Shown piece after piece: positions 35,201 to 44,868 of a stretch of 64,000 nucleotides of DNA. The first letter of the stretch is position 1. Each line of letters starts with the position of its first letter. The stretch spans positions 5,657,142-5,721,141 of the forward strand of contig OX463778.1 in assembly GCA_949825025.1 (NCBI GenBank). Reading direction: 5' to 3'. Source of the DNA: Siphlonurus alternatus. Taxonomy: Eukaryota > Arthropoda > Insecta > Ephemeroptera > Siphlonuridae. Both the position numbers and the translations under genes were made by a program. Below the pieces are notes generated by a model. The model did not search any database. It had not been told where the DNA came from and saw nothing but the letters and a program-made list of their open reading frames with translations.

Positions 35201-37621
35201 AATCCGTGGAGTATTTTTAAACCACATCAGATCAATCAAGCGCGGATCCATGCCCCCCCCCCCCCCCCACCCGAAATTTTGGATTTAACATGGGCAATAT
35301 AGGCATTTCCCCCACTCCAATTTCCTTATGGAGGCACCCCCCCCACACCCCAATTTTTTTTTTTTCTGGTTCCGCGCCTGAGATCAATATGAAAATGGAG
35401 GAGCTATAATAGGTCAATATAGATTTCAAAGATTTCAATAAATTTCATACATATGTTACATATATGTGACCTAGGTTGATGAGGTTTCAATATTATTTTT
35501 CAAATGAAAAACAAACAAACAAATTTGAAATTCAAGTTTGACAAAAAAAAAAAAAAAAAAAAAAAAAAAAACGAAGAATAATTTATAATAAAAGTAATCG
35601 TAACTTCAAAAATTTAAATTTCTCCAGAAATCTAAACAGCAAGTTATTGAAGAATAAACACTCTTCAAAACAGGACCTATATATTATGCTTGCTGATTCT
35701 TTTATCGTCATGTAATATTTCTATCAAAAATTAATTGGTACATCCTTAATTGTTATCGTATTAACTTTATTGAGACAATTTGAGGTCACATTTTATTTTA
35801 CTGTTTTGACAGTAATTTTTTTCACAAAAAGTTAGATTATTATTGTCACTATGCTAATTATTTTTTGATGGTAAAAAAATATAAAATTTAGATCAGAACT
35901 TTAGAGATCAAATGACTGTTCACTTTCTGAAGTAAAAATGTATTTATTCGGTCCAGTTTTTGAGATATTATTAATTTTTTAGTTGAAAAATACGCTGATT
36001 TGACTATGGCCGCCAGATTTCCAATGATATTCTCTCATATCCTGTATATCTCAAAAACTAGATTGACTATTGCTCCATTTTTTGGCTGAATATTTAATGT
36101 AAGGAAGGTGTGATTCACGGTAATGTTTGCAGGTGCACCTCGGCCAGGGAGTGTGGCTGGCCAAGCGAGAGTTCGACCGGGTGATGAACATCGCCACCAC
36201 CCCCTCACTACTGGTGCGCAACCTCGGAGTGGCGGTCTACGGAGAAGAAGTGCTGAAGAGGAGCTCGGTGCTGGGCAAGCCGTGCATGAGGTTCACCCAG
36301 AGAGCCTCCCGGCCACCCCTCTCTCCCACCCGCTGCACCGCCATCAGAGGTAAATTTACATGTTAAATTCACTACACCGCCATCCCATGGTAATGCTAAT
36401 AATGAAAGAATGCGAAATGAAAAGCAAGATGTTTAAAATTTGTGGCAATGTCGGAATCCACTGTTTCACTGTTACAAAAGCAGAGGGCTAAAAAATTATT
36501 TACCTCTGGGGTTCTGCTAAGCTGCATATGTGTTTGCAAATGTATTTTGTACTATTTTTGTGTTGTTGCTTTCATTTGTTGTTTGTCTAAAGCTGAGATA
36601 AAATAAAAGATATGTGTTGTTCAAATTCTGATAAAATGCTTGGCAATAAAAAAAAAAAAAAAAATCATTATCAAGAACCCCTCTGGGTGAGAAAATCGTT
36701 ACATTGAAAATCATGGAATTAATATTTTCAGTAAAATATAACACTTTCTAGAAACGTCCCTGACCCTGGGAGTTTTCAATTTGCCAACTTTAACAATGTC
36801 AATGTTCCCTATTTTTAATTTCCACTGAGTTCATTTCACGATGAATATATCTCAGTAGATTAAGATATCGCAATCGTAGCGTCTGAACTGAATGCAACAA
36901 GACTTGCAGGGGATTTAGAACTTAATTGCCATCAATAGGTGGCATACAAATTTTGAAGCGAATATTAATCTGTCTTGTCAGTTTTGTGAAAACTGAGGTG
37001 GAATAAGTTTAATGGACGAAAACTGGAAATGGAGCTGTTATAATGAGAAAACTGCCAGATTGAATTTGCTCAAACAATATGCGATTAAGTTTTAGAATAC
37101 TCTCGATTTTTTTACAACTTATTTCGTTTGATTTTGTCGTAGAAAAATGTTCATTGTTGACTCCAGCAGTAACAAAGATTAATTGTTATATACATTCTGT
37201 TGCAGAGACGTTTGACTTCTGGCTGACGAAGCACGGCTACGCGGGTCAGCGCAAGCTGGACGAGCTGTCTCACGTGACGCAGTACCTGGGCTCAAAGATC
37301 CAGGACCTGAACCGTCCTGAGCACCTCAAACACAAGTATCGTTGCGCCAAGGGGGCCGCTCAGACCCCCTCCACCAAGGCTGCTGGTGGCAAGCGTCGAC
37401 GTAAGAAGCGCATACTGCCATACCCCCCGGACTGGAGCCAGGAGTTCGATGTGGAGGAGTTGCAGGGGGAGAGGCTCCCGCTTGTCAAGGAGGAGCCCTT
37501 GGAGGAGGGGGGGCATGAAGAAGAGAGGGCCGTTTTCCAGGAAGAAGAAGAGAGCGGGGAGTTTTCGGTGCGTGCCTTCTTTGACTCTCTCACGCAAATG
37601 TGCTCTGAGACTTCTGAGTGA
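28043..37621 (+). CDS. BEN-domain protein with coiled coil, six exons
   Basis: Exons 28043-28133, 30208-31518, 33716-33838, 34911-35041, 36133-36349 and 37206-37621 (TGA). All phases join and give about 762 residues. The ATG at 28043 follows a TTGCAG, so a 5' UTR intron is possible. Order: basic N terminus (NNSKKRSATGD); four 8-residue repeats (KLNIASEG, about 85-116); five 26-residue repeats (QAIQPTFTLKTDP, about 190-319); a Ser/Thr-rich stretch; a coiled coil (DLRQVVRAQAEEIMRLRSD, about 468-508); a BEN domain (HLGQGVWLAKREFDRVMN ... ETFDFWLTKHG ... SKIQDLNR, about 553-661); a basic patch KRRRKKR (about 687-693); then an acidic tail with VKEE, a sumoylation-type motif. BEN proteins bind DNA or chromatin and are often corepressors; I infer a nuclear regulator. 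The exon-2 donor is GC (CTG|GCAAGT). I cannot name the orthologue. Confidence 0.88.
28246..28507. mobile_element. MITE with GGCACAGTTGGGCACAG ends, copy 1 (BEN intron 1)
   Basis: The left AAGGCACAGTAGGGCGCAG and right CTGTGCCCAACTGTGCC ends are inverted repeats. A partial copy is at about 32820-32930. Confidence 0.65.
28508..28977 (+). mobile_element. LINE 3'-end remnant (BEN intron 1)
   Basis: The translated stretch contains HSYNTRNKNKIVSE, SSAYQTAKIYDFLPLSF, then a stop and FKNKLKNILIHSEIYS in the same frame. This is the typical post-RT tail of CR1/Jockey-like non-LTR elements. It ends in an AT-rich 3' UTR with AATAAAAGAATTGAATTGAA. Confidence 0.65.
29160..29232. repeat. (AT)n microsatellite
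   Basis: About 36 AT dinucleotides between GAAAC and GTTTC, so the flanks are also inverted. Confidence 0.95.
29783..30120 (+). mobile_element. tRNA-derived SINE, copy 1 (BEN intron 1)
   Basis: The head CTCTATGGTGTAGTAGTCAG (box A) and CCCCGGTTCAATTCCC (box B) resembles a tRNA. The body with GGGTGTGACTGATTACTA and GAGTTGGTAGGAGGAAGGC is shared in inverse orientation with 34540-34850. Confidence 0.75.
30369..30464 (+). repeat. In-frame 24-bp coding repeat, 4 units
   Basis: Four 24-bp units encoding NI(T/V/A)SE(D/G)KL in the same exon, 220 bp before the larger minisatellite. Confidence 0.9.
30684..31073 (+). repeat. In-frame 78-bp coding minisatellite, 5 units
   Basis: Five tandem 78-bp units inside exon 2 of the BEN gene, each encoding AEPxxKQAIQPTFTLKTDPx then SxPISA. 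The units differ by a few bases. Confidence 0.95.
31519..33715. other. BEN intron 2 with a GC donor, filled by elements
   Basis: Holds a family-A MITE (31668-31988) and the CGAGGGTC TIR element (31990-33686). The acceptor at 33715 is TTGCAG. Confidence 0.65.
31990..33686. mobile_element. 1.7-kb compound fold-back with mariner-like ends
   Basis: Outer inverted repeats of about 70 bp (CGAGGGTCGTATGATAAGTT at the left, complement at the right) are flanked by TA on both sides, as in Tc1/mariner elements. Inside, a second inverted pair (CTGGGGGTCAGTTTTCGTGA at 32700 and its complement at 33531) encloses about 0.8 kb including a partial GGCACAG MITE. A minus-strand open stretch at 32409-32633 is not recognised as a transposase. 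Confidence 0.65.
33839..34910. other. BEN intron 3 with a minus-strand SINE
   Basis: AT-rich. The only readable element is the tRNA-derived SINE at 34540-34850. Confidence 0.6.
34540..34850 (-). mobile_element. tRNA-derived SINE, copy 2
   Basis: Read on the minus strand: head CTCTTTGGTGTAGTGTACCG, box B TTCCCGGTTCAAATCCC, then GGGTGTGACTGGCTACTAGA and GGAGTTGGTAGGAGGAAGGC, matching copy 1. Both copies lie in introns of the BEN gene. Confidence 0.8.
35228..35390. repeat. Poly-C / GCGCGGATCC repeat fragment
   Basis: GCGCGGATCCATG followed by a long C run, then AAATTTTGGATTTAACATGG and GGCAATATAGGCATTTCCCC. The same elements appear in inverse order at 42140-42305, so this is a dispersed repeat in a BEN intron. 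Confidence 0.6.
36836..37175. mobile_element. MITE family B, copy 2 (BEN intron 5)
   Basis: Matches 874-1217 through GCCATCAATAGGTGGCAT, GAAAACTGGAAATGGAGCTG and GCGATTAAGTTTTAGAA. It ends about 30 bp before the last BEN exon. Confidence 0.7.
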
Positions 37622-40304
37622 AGTGTTTTTCAGCTGACGAGGTGACATTTTTTTTTACTGGCTCAATCGAAAGAGGATGTCGAAAATTAACTCTTGTTTT
37701 TTTTTTAAATATTTTTTGTTGGTGCTGCAGCATGCTTAAGGATTATTGTCCCTAGTCTTTGGAGATGGTGATCGAATCACTCTGAAAATTACAGTAAACC
37801 TGTTTTCTTACGTTATAACAATTAAATTTTCAGCAAAAAAAAAAAAAAAATGAAGCAAAAGTCAGTCTAGGTTTTGAGATATTCAGGAAATTGACGTCAT
37901 AAAGTTAGTGCGAACTTAGTGGTAACTGCTGGAACTATGTGTGTCTGGCGAGGATTGCTGTATATATGATTAATATTGTATTATATAAAATCATGTAAAT
38001 GCTTCGTCAGCAGCCACAGCATAATTTTACAGAAATGACAACACCATACACCATAATTAGTTGTCAAATATTTTCTGACAAATATAAAAAAATATTTCAA
38101 CTTCGTAAGTGATTTCCTTCCAAAAAGTTTGATAATTTTTGTGATTCTCCCCATATATGCTATAGCTAGGTATTGCCGTATCCTCGATGCAAAGAGCAAA
38201 ATTTTCAGACATCAGCGCCATCTCTTAGTCCTTTATGTCCTCTATACAAATATAATATTTGTAAACAATAATTGAATTGTTGTTTTTTTATTATTTGTAT
38301 CCTTTTTAGCAAAGTGATTGTTTATTAGTTGAACCAAAAAAGAATACAGTATATATTATAATACATATATTGGGGCACGTACGGAGCCTCTTTTAGGTTA
38401 CGTGACCTCTTTTAATCTTTATTTCGGGTATGATGCAATGCAAAGTCTTCTACTCGCACAATGGTTGTAACAAACCATTGTTTATAATGTCTGTCGCATG
38501 AAGCCTTTTTCATTGTTAAACATGGGACGACGTAGTGCCTAATTTTACCACCATCAGAGCAGAGAACGTAATGGCATTGTTGGCGCTAGGCAACGGTGTC
38601 AACTTCATAATTAACGGTCATTTTCCATAAGTTAACATGTAAATCAACAACTGTCCCATGTTTTTCCCTTCACGCGACAGACATTACACAACAATACTTT
38701 GTTTACCAACAACGAGCAGAAGACTTTGATGCAATGCTAAAATAATAATAATAATAATAATCGCAAAATATTCAAAGGGTTATTTTTATAACCTCCTCTT
38801 TTGATTGAGCAAAAAATTTAAAAAAAAAAATGACTTCCTGTGAGCCCATTTTGCATTTAATTTAGCAATTATTGATATAAATATAAACAGACACTCCTCT
38901 TTTAAAAATGTTTGTGCTTGCAACTTGGATATGAGATTTAAATTTAATTTTTATTTCTTTTCAATATTATTATGTGCTATGTTTTAATGTGAACTGATTT
39001 GTGTCACTAACTGAGCACAGGCAAAAATAATATGTGAAACATGTGTCTGCCTTTTTTTTTTTTTTTATTTGATTACGTCATCTTGTTTGTTCACCTGCAT
39101 ATTTTGTATATGATGTCTGGGTATATAATAAATATGCTTTGATATTTGAACAAACGGTTCTCTTTTCTTTCAAATTCAGTTTTTTTTTTATTTTCCATTT
39201 TTTCCTACACTATCATATTGTCAATTAAGTACATGAAACGTGTGTTTAAAGTTTATAGGACAATAGGTTATTAGTACTGAAACCAAGTAACTATTAAACT
39301 TGAAGTCGTTTATTCATAATCAATTTTTACACTATACAGACTGCATGGGCCAGAAATGGTTTTCCGCTCGTATGCTATAAATTTTCAGCGGGAGGACTTT
39401 CAGCTAGAAAGTTGGAATGTGGCGTACATAAAACCAAGGGTTGTAAGTTTTTTTGACATATTTTAGATTATTTTTTCAAATCACTCTTTCATGCCATTTT
39501 AGAGGTGGATTCATATGATTTGCATTACTTCCTTATTAATTCTCACGATTCATTTTATTTTTGCCGTCAACAAAATTGTAGCATCACGCCCGGCTATAAT
39601 TTATGAATATATAGTTTCATTATGATAATTCATGTCGTGAGGGCTCCCTGTATATCAGGGCCGTCCCATGCGCACGGTGCATACGTTTAATTTTTTCTGC
39701 TCTATTATAGAGTTTTCCGTAAATTTATAGCCATGGCTTAGAAAAGCTGCGCAGAAACGAGTTTTAAATGTTAGTAGTCTACTGCACAAGGCTCTGCAAA
39801 GTGTGCATGATAAAAAAGCTTGAATCCGAATGAAGCTGCGCAAACGCTAGGTGACTAATCTGCGCACAGCCAATAGCAACTTTGTATGCTTTATGAACAA
39901 AGATACGAACTTCTACCCCAGGATTGCTTGCGAATTGCAGTGTTTAAAAATTCTTTTAATACGTTACTGCAACCGGTTTGGCTTGTAGTATTGCAAATAA
40001 ATATCAAATTTGAGATAAGATAAAAAGCAACGTTCTCGCTAATGTTGAACAAAAACTCTGCTCCGGTAGGGGCCCCTCGTGCAGCAAAACAGCTGTTTTG
40101 AGCTCAATAAGTGACGTCACCTTGGGTGTTTTTGGCCAAAATGCGCAGATCAGTCCAAATTCGTAGGGCTGATGGACCTATCTATTATAGTTGTATCATG
40201 CCTGTATATAATTATAGCTTCATATGGATTTGCGCCTAAGTCTATATATTATACATGTCAATAAAATGACAAAAAATTTATCTAAAATTACAGAATAACA
40301 GCCC
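37622..40304. other. BEN 3' flank, no gene seen
   Basis: AT-rich, with one recognisable element at 38437-38735. A few AATAAA signals are present but none stands out as the poly(A) site. Confidence 0.5.
38437..38735. mobile_element. Repeat with GTCTGTCGCATGAAGCC and CGCGACAGACATT
   Basis: Contains TCTACTCGCACAATGGTTGT, AACATGGGACGACGTAGTGCC and TTAACGGTCATTTTCCATAA. A full opposite-strand match lies at 59195-59490 and partial ones at 50970-51055 and 57493-57603. Confidence 0.7.
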
Positions 40305-41090
40305 TAGCTTATGAAAAAGGTGGATCCAATCTGGATCCAGTCTGGATCCAGCTGGTTCCAGTCTGGATCCAATTGGATCCAGTCGGGTCAGGCTGGATCC
40401 AGTTGCATCCAGCCTGGATCCAGCTGGTTCCAGCCTGGATCCAGCTGGTTCCAGCCTGGATCCAGCTGGATCCAATTGGATCCAGGCGGGTCAGGAAATG
40501 ATAGTTCCGAGCTTCTGCCACCAGATGACACTACAGTACAGAAAAAAATGTGGTGACAGTTAGAAAAGTGGTCAGTTACTTGAGTGCGACAAGAATGAAG
40601 ATATTAGGCAGATACGGGAAGTTAAACTTGGTTCTTTATTATTTAAGCTGTTTTGGGGGCTATTTACTTTGTGGGGTCTTTGTGGTTACAGGGTTTTAGA
40701 GACCGAGAGGGCTGTAATGTTACGTTATTGTTGACCATGGAGTCCCCCTGCAGCAAGCCTATGGTGGACACGATGCAGCGCAACAACAGTCAGTTATAAC
40801 TTAAAAATCTGTTAATATTTATGTAATTTTAATAATAAAAAAATATTTATCTAATTTGTATTGCTTTAAAGAGAGTACAGCGTAATTATTAATTGTGCAA
40901 TTAATCATTTCTTTGATGAGTAGGATGACGAAGGCGGGAAACAGCTGATCGGAGTCGGTCGGGATGGATCCAATCGGGTCAAGCTGGATCCAGTTGGATC
41001 CAGTCGGGTCAGGAAGTGCTGCCCAAAATTGGTTCCAACTGGATCCAGCAAAATTGGATCCAACTGGATCCATCATTTTCATAAGCTAGA
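40305..41090. mobile_element. TIR element with subterminal TGGATCCA repeats
   Basis: The outer ends CTAGCTTATGAAAAAGGTGG and the complement of ATCATTTTCATAAGCTAG are inverted. Both subterminal regions (40320-40493 and 40963-41072) are arrays of GGATCCAGCTGGTTCCAG / GGATCCAATTGGATCC. The unique centre contains a 20-codon plus-strand ORF at about 40735 of unknown meaning. Confidence 0.75.
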
Positions 41091-42139
41091 TCTTATTGTT
41101 AGTTCACCTCTAGACGGTTCAGTAGACTAGATGGCGCCAGATATATCAGCCAATGAAAATATGCAATAGTTAGAAAAATTGTATCGTGTAATAATACCGG
41201 CTTTAGATTCTCGTTGATATATATATTTTTTTAATACCAGTCATGCAAGGATAAAGGGGGAAGTAAACTGCAGTACCGACGAGCAATGGTCACGCGCGTG
41301 TGTGAGCTGGTGCATCATCGTGCTGCAGCCGTGTGGCGGCATGATTGCTTGTGGGAGCCAAGGAGTAAAGGAGCGTAACCTGCCTATCCCTGCCATAGTG
41401 CCGGTTAAGCGTTCGCACTTTCTAAAACAATTGCATGTAAGTCAGGCTTTTAACTGTAGGAAGTTTTAGTGATATACCACTAAATTATCCTAGATATTTT
41501 AGTTCCTAAAATTTTATCTAGGTCTGGTAAAAATAAATAAAAAAATTCGTACTATTTATTTATTATATTTATTCAAAAAAACAGACTACAGCTTAGGTAT
41601 AATCCGATTATAAAGAATATCATAGTTTATAATATATTATATGCTTCAGCATGCAATAAAATTTGAGTTATTTACATATCCGGCCTTGCAATTTCTTGTG
41701 CAAATTGATGGAAAATGTCAAGTAAGCTCGTATTTACTGTACAATTCATTACAAAATGATTGAACTCTGGAAATAAAAAAATTAACACATAAGCACATTT
41801 ATCAATATCAATTCCTGGGTTTGGTATGTAGAAGGGTTGTCTCGCTGGTACATTTAGTTTGAGCTCAGCCGGAATTTCAGGGCAGTTTAATTTTCCATTG
41901 ATTAACCTCTTAATAATTACATCATTAAATTAATTGCAATTGCTATTACTTATTTAAAAAATATATGCTGAAACCAGGGAGTGGATCCGGATCCGTTTGA
42001 GAACCGCTAAAAATCGAGGGGATCCGGATCTAAATGGTTCCGCTTTTTTATTAAACACATTAATTTTGGTAGGCAGATAGCTCATTATTACGGACAACCG
42101 GTCCGGATGAGTGCAGGCCATATATTATACATAATGGAG

Positions 42140-42305
42140 TACCCAGGCGCAGATCCAGAAAAAAATTTCGGGGTGGGGCTGCCTGCATAAGGCCAATGTT
42201 AAAAAAAAATTTTGAGTGGGGGAAATGCCTATATATTGCCCATGTTAAATCCAAAATTTCGGTGGGGGGGGGGGGGGGCTGCCCCCCTGGATCCGTGCCT
42301 GGGAG
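42140..42305. repeat. GGATCC / poly-G dispersed repeat
   Basis: GCAGATCCAGAAAAAAATTTCG, then GGGGGAAATGCCTATATATTG and CCATGTTAAATCCAAAATTTC, a long G run, and GGATCCGTGCCTGGG. Reverse relation to 35228-35390. Confidence 0.6.
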
Positions 42306-42620
42306 TACCGGCCTCTAAATTTTTTAATGCTCTGAATTTTTTCAGATTTTTCTGAGACCGGGAAGTATTTTTAAAAAATTATCGAAAGTCCATTTTGATG
42401 ACGTCACAAGGCGCCTCTCCTTAAGAAAAAGATAGGACATTAACACACGTGACGTCATAAAACGGACTTTCAATTTTTTTTTTAAAAATACTTCCCGGGC
42501 TCAGAAAAATCTGAAGAAATTCAGAGTAGCCTATTTTTTATTTTTGCACCCTCTTTTTTTTTTTTTTTTTTAAGCTTCTCAACTGAACCCTATACTATAG
42601 GGTTACAATTAAAAAAATTT
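42300..42620. mobile_element. MITE family A variant with TGACGTCA core
   Basis: The terminal blocks (AAATCTGAAGAAATTCAGAG, TTTTTGCACCCTC) match family A, but the centre is a palindrome around GATGACGTCACAAGGCGCC and ACGTGACGTCATAAAACGG. The half copy at 46505 has the same TGACGTCAC. Confidence 0.6.
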
Positions 42621-43626
42621 GAGGTCGGTCGGGTACTCCATTATGATAGCACCCAAAACCGAATTCGGCCCAAGGTAAAAAAAAAAAAAAATGCTTACAA
42701 CTAGATTGGAGCATCGGGAAAGCTCGAAACCCAAAATGAATTCAAATTTCAACTTTGGTTCAAACAACGATGCTCCGGACTAGTTCTCTTCGAAGCGAAA
42801 TGCTCCAAATGTGATAAGGACTTTTAAGTCATCTTTGGTGCATTTTGATTTGACCAGAATTAGTTTGGAGCATCGTTGTTTGAACCAAAGCTGAAATTTG
42901 TACTCATTTTTACATTCACCAATTTGGGTTGTTATGTTGGTATTATTTATTTATACAAATTTTTTTATTCCCCCCCCCCTCCTATTACCTACAATGTAAT
43001 TTATCCCAAATAAACAAATACAGTATTATTATTATTAAAACAAACCCAAAAAAATTACCAAAAGATTTACTGAAAGGGTAGTATTCTTAGGTTCATTCTG
43101 GCAAAAAGGGGCATAATTGGTCTTGACGTCAACATCCAACAGCATCCAGAAGCTTAATTGGCTTAGTACTCCTAGGGGGGAGCTCATATGGGCAGCTGGT
43201 GGCTTAACATCTGCACAGAAAGTCACATTAGGCGAATTAAAACATTTATCTATTTTGTTACTGGCATGTAATTTTTAAATAATGTTGAAGAAATTTCAAA
43301 GTATGATATTGGCCCTGTTTTTTTACTCGGGCCGCCCGGGCGGCCCGGTCACTGAGAAGGAATGGAGGGGAAATGGGCGCTCTGGGAGCAGGTAAAAGAT
43401 GGACTATTCCGCCCGCTTTCCCCCCCATCCTCGCTAAACAGAACAGCCAAACCGGGCGGCCCGAGTAAAAAAATGGAAAAATGGGGCCTGTGTCTGTTTT
43501 ATGTCTGTATAACACTTTATGTAAAGGAGGGGAACAGAGGAATATGCAAGAAGAATTTCAATATTCGAGTTAAAATTTAAGACCCTTTTGCTTCACAGTG
43601 TGTTTTATTTAATACATTATAAAATA

Positions 43627-43987
43627 TATCGTCGTTGTAGCGCTCTTTTGACCAATCTAGCTTTATAAGTTATGACTTTTTGACCAATCTAAAATTATAA
43701 GTTTTGACCTTTTGCATGACCAATCTTTAAAAATTTTGGCAGGGACAAATGTCCAAAATCTCAAAAGTTACAACTTTTTTTTTATTGCGCCATTCGAAAG
43801 AGCGTAAAATTTGCCACAAGATGGCACCACTCGTACAAGAAATTAAGAAAATAATTGATCAGACAAAAGGTCATAACTTATAAAAAGAGATTGGTCAGAA
43901 GGTCAAAACTTATAATTTTAGATTGGTCAAAAAGTCAAAACTTATAAAGCTAGATTGGTCAAAAGAGCGCTACAACGACGATATATT
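43627..43987. mobile_element. Fold-back element, GTCGTTGTAGCGCTCTT ends, copy 2
   Basis: Inverted arms of about 90 bp begin ATATCGTCGTTGTAGCGCTC and include GACCAATCTAGCTTTATAAG. Same ends as 2299-2537. Confidence 0.8.
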
Positions 43988-44126
43988 CCCCACAGCAGAA
44001 AATCTTTAAATTTTGGTATAATGCAAAACACACGTACAGGTAATGGAGACATTGCATGTGGACAGACACTCAACTGATCCCTTTATGAGATAGGTTCATA
44101 TTTTTATTAATGAAATAACTTATTAC

Positions 44127-44656
44127 CTTGCATCACTAGAAGCAACCTGTGGACCAGCTGAGCTCCCTCCGACCTGCGGCAGGACCACGACTGGCCGCCG
44201 TCCAAGTCTGAAAAAAGAGACAAAAGTTATTTTCGCTGCTGACAACAAACAGCTGGGGGTTCAATCTTACCTTACATCACTAGTAGCAGCCTGAGAACAA
44301 GCTGAGCTGCCTCCGGTCTTTGGCAGCACAACGACTGGTCTTTAGCAGCACAACGACCGGCCTCCGTAAAAGTCTGAAAAAGAGACGTGTTACTGTCGCT
44401 GCTGACAACAAACAGCTGGGGGTTCAATCTTACCTTACATCACTAGTAGCAGCCTGGGGACAAGCTGAGCTGCCTCCGGTCTTTGGCAGCACAAAGACCT
44501 GCATTCGGCAGCACAACGACCGACCTCCGTAAAGTCTGAAAAAGAGACACGTACGTTACTGTCGCTGCTGACAACAAACAGCTGGGGGGTCAATCTTACC
44601 TAATATCACTAGTAGCAGCCTGGCCAGCCTGGGGCAAGCTGAGCTGCAGTATGCAC
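44127..44656 (-). repeat. Tandem exon-intron duplication, ~144-166-bp units
   Basis: Donor-side ends at 44127, 44271, 44434 and 44600 give spacings of 144, 163 and 166 bp. Each unit has CATCACTAGTAGCAGCCTG, a GCAGCACAACGACCG block, and an intron with GCTGACAACAAACAGCTGGG. Confidence 0.85.
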
Positions 44657-44868
44657 ATTATGTATGCATATCATATGCAAAACACTAAAACAAACACGAA
44701 AGCAATATAGTTATTAGCACCAAAATCCAGAGGTGTAATGCAGTATGCATATATCATGCACTTAACTGGCATACTTAGTACTTACGTTAATACAGGATCC
44801 CTTGGAAAACGATGAAAAGAGTTTCCACGATGTTGATCCATCCACTGTGGACAAAACGTGCGACCCAT
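44127..44868 (-). CDS. Minus-strand gene fragment: first exon plus tandem duplicated exons
   Basis: First exon 44786-44868 starts at ATG: MGRTFCPQWMDQHRGNSFHR then FPRDPVLT, ending in phase 2 at GTAAGT. NSFHRFPRDP resembles the FHFP-type region of THAP zinc fingers, but only one of the N-terminal cysteines is present. Downstream, a phase 2-2 exon is repeated: 44600-44656 (truncated), 44434-44535 (102 nt), 44271-44373 (103 nt, shifted by one base) and 44127-44207 (81 nt, LGRRPVVVLPQVGGSSAGPQ...). Each repeat keeps TTTTTCAG acceptors and GTAAG/GTAAT donors; introns are only 60-64 nt. No terminal exon was identified. It may be a lineage-specific gene or a duplicating relic. Confidence 0.4.

Larger units (their letters stand above)
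41091..43986. other. Repeat-rich stretch without a supported gene
   Basis: Contains a poly-G/GGATCC repeat (42140-42305), a family-A variant with internal TGACGTCAC (42300-42620), inverted blocks GAGCATCGTTGTTTGAACCA (42700-42920), a CTCGGGCCGCCCGG hairpin (43325-43470) and a fold-back at 43627-43987. An open minus-strand stretch at 43035-43212 after a GTGCAG could be a terminal exon but is unrecognised. Confidence 0.5.

Noticed and set aside
37079..37205. Upstream in-frame extension of the last BEN exon
   Set aside because: It is the end of a family-B MITE; the acceptor TTGCAG at 37205 joins the BEN frame in phase.
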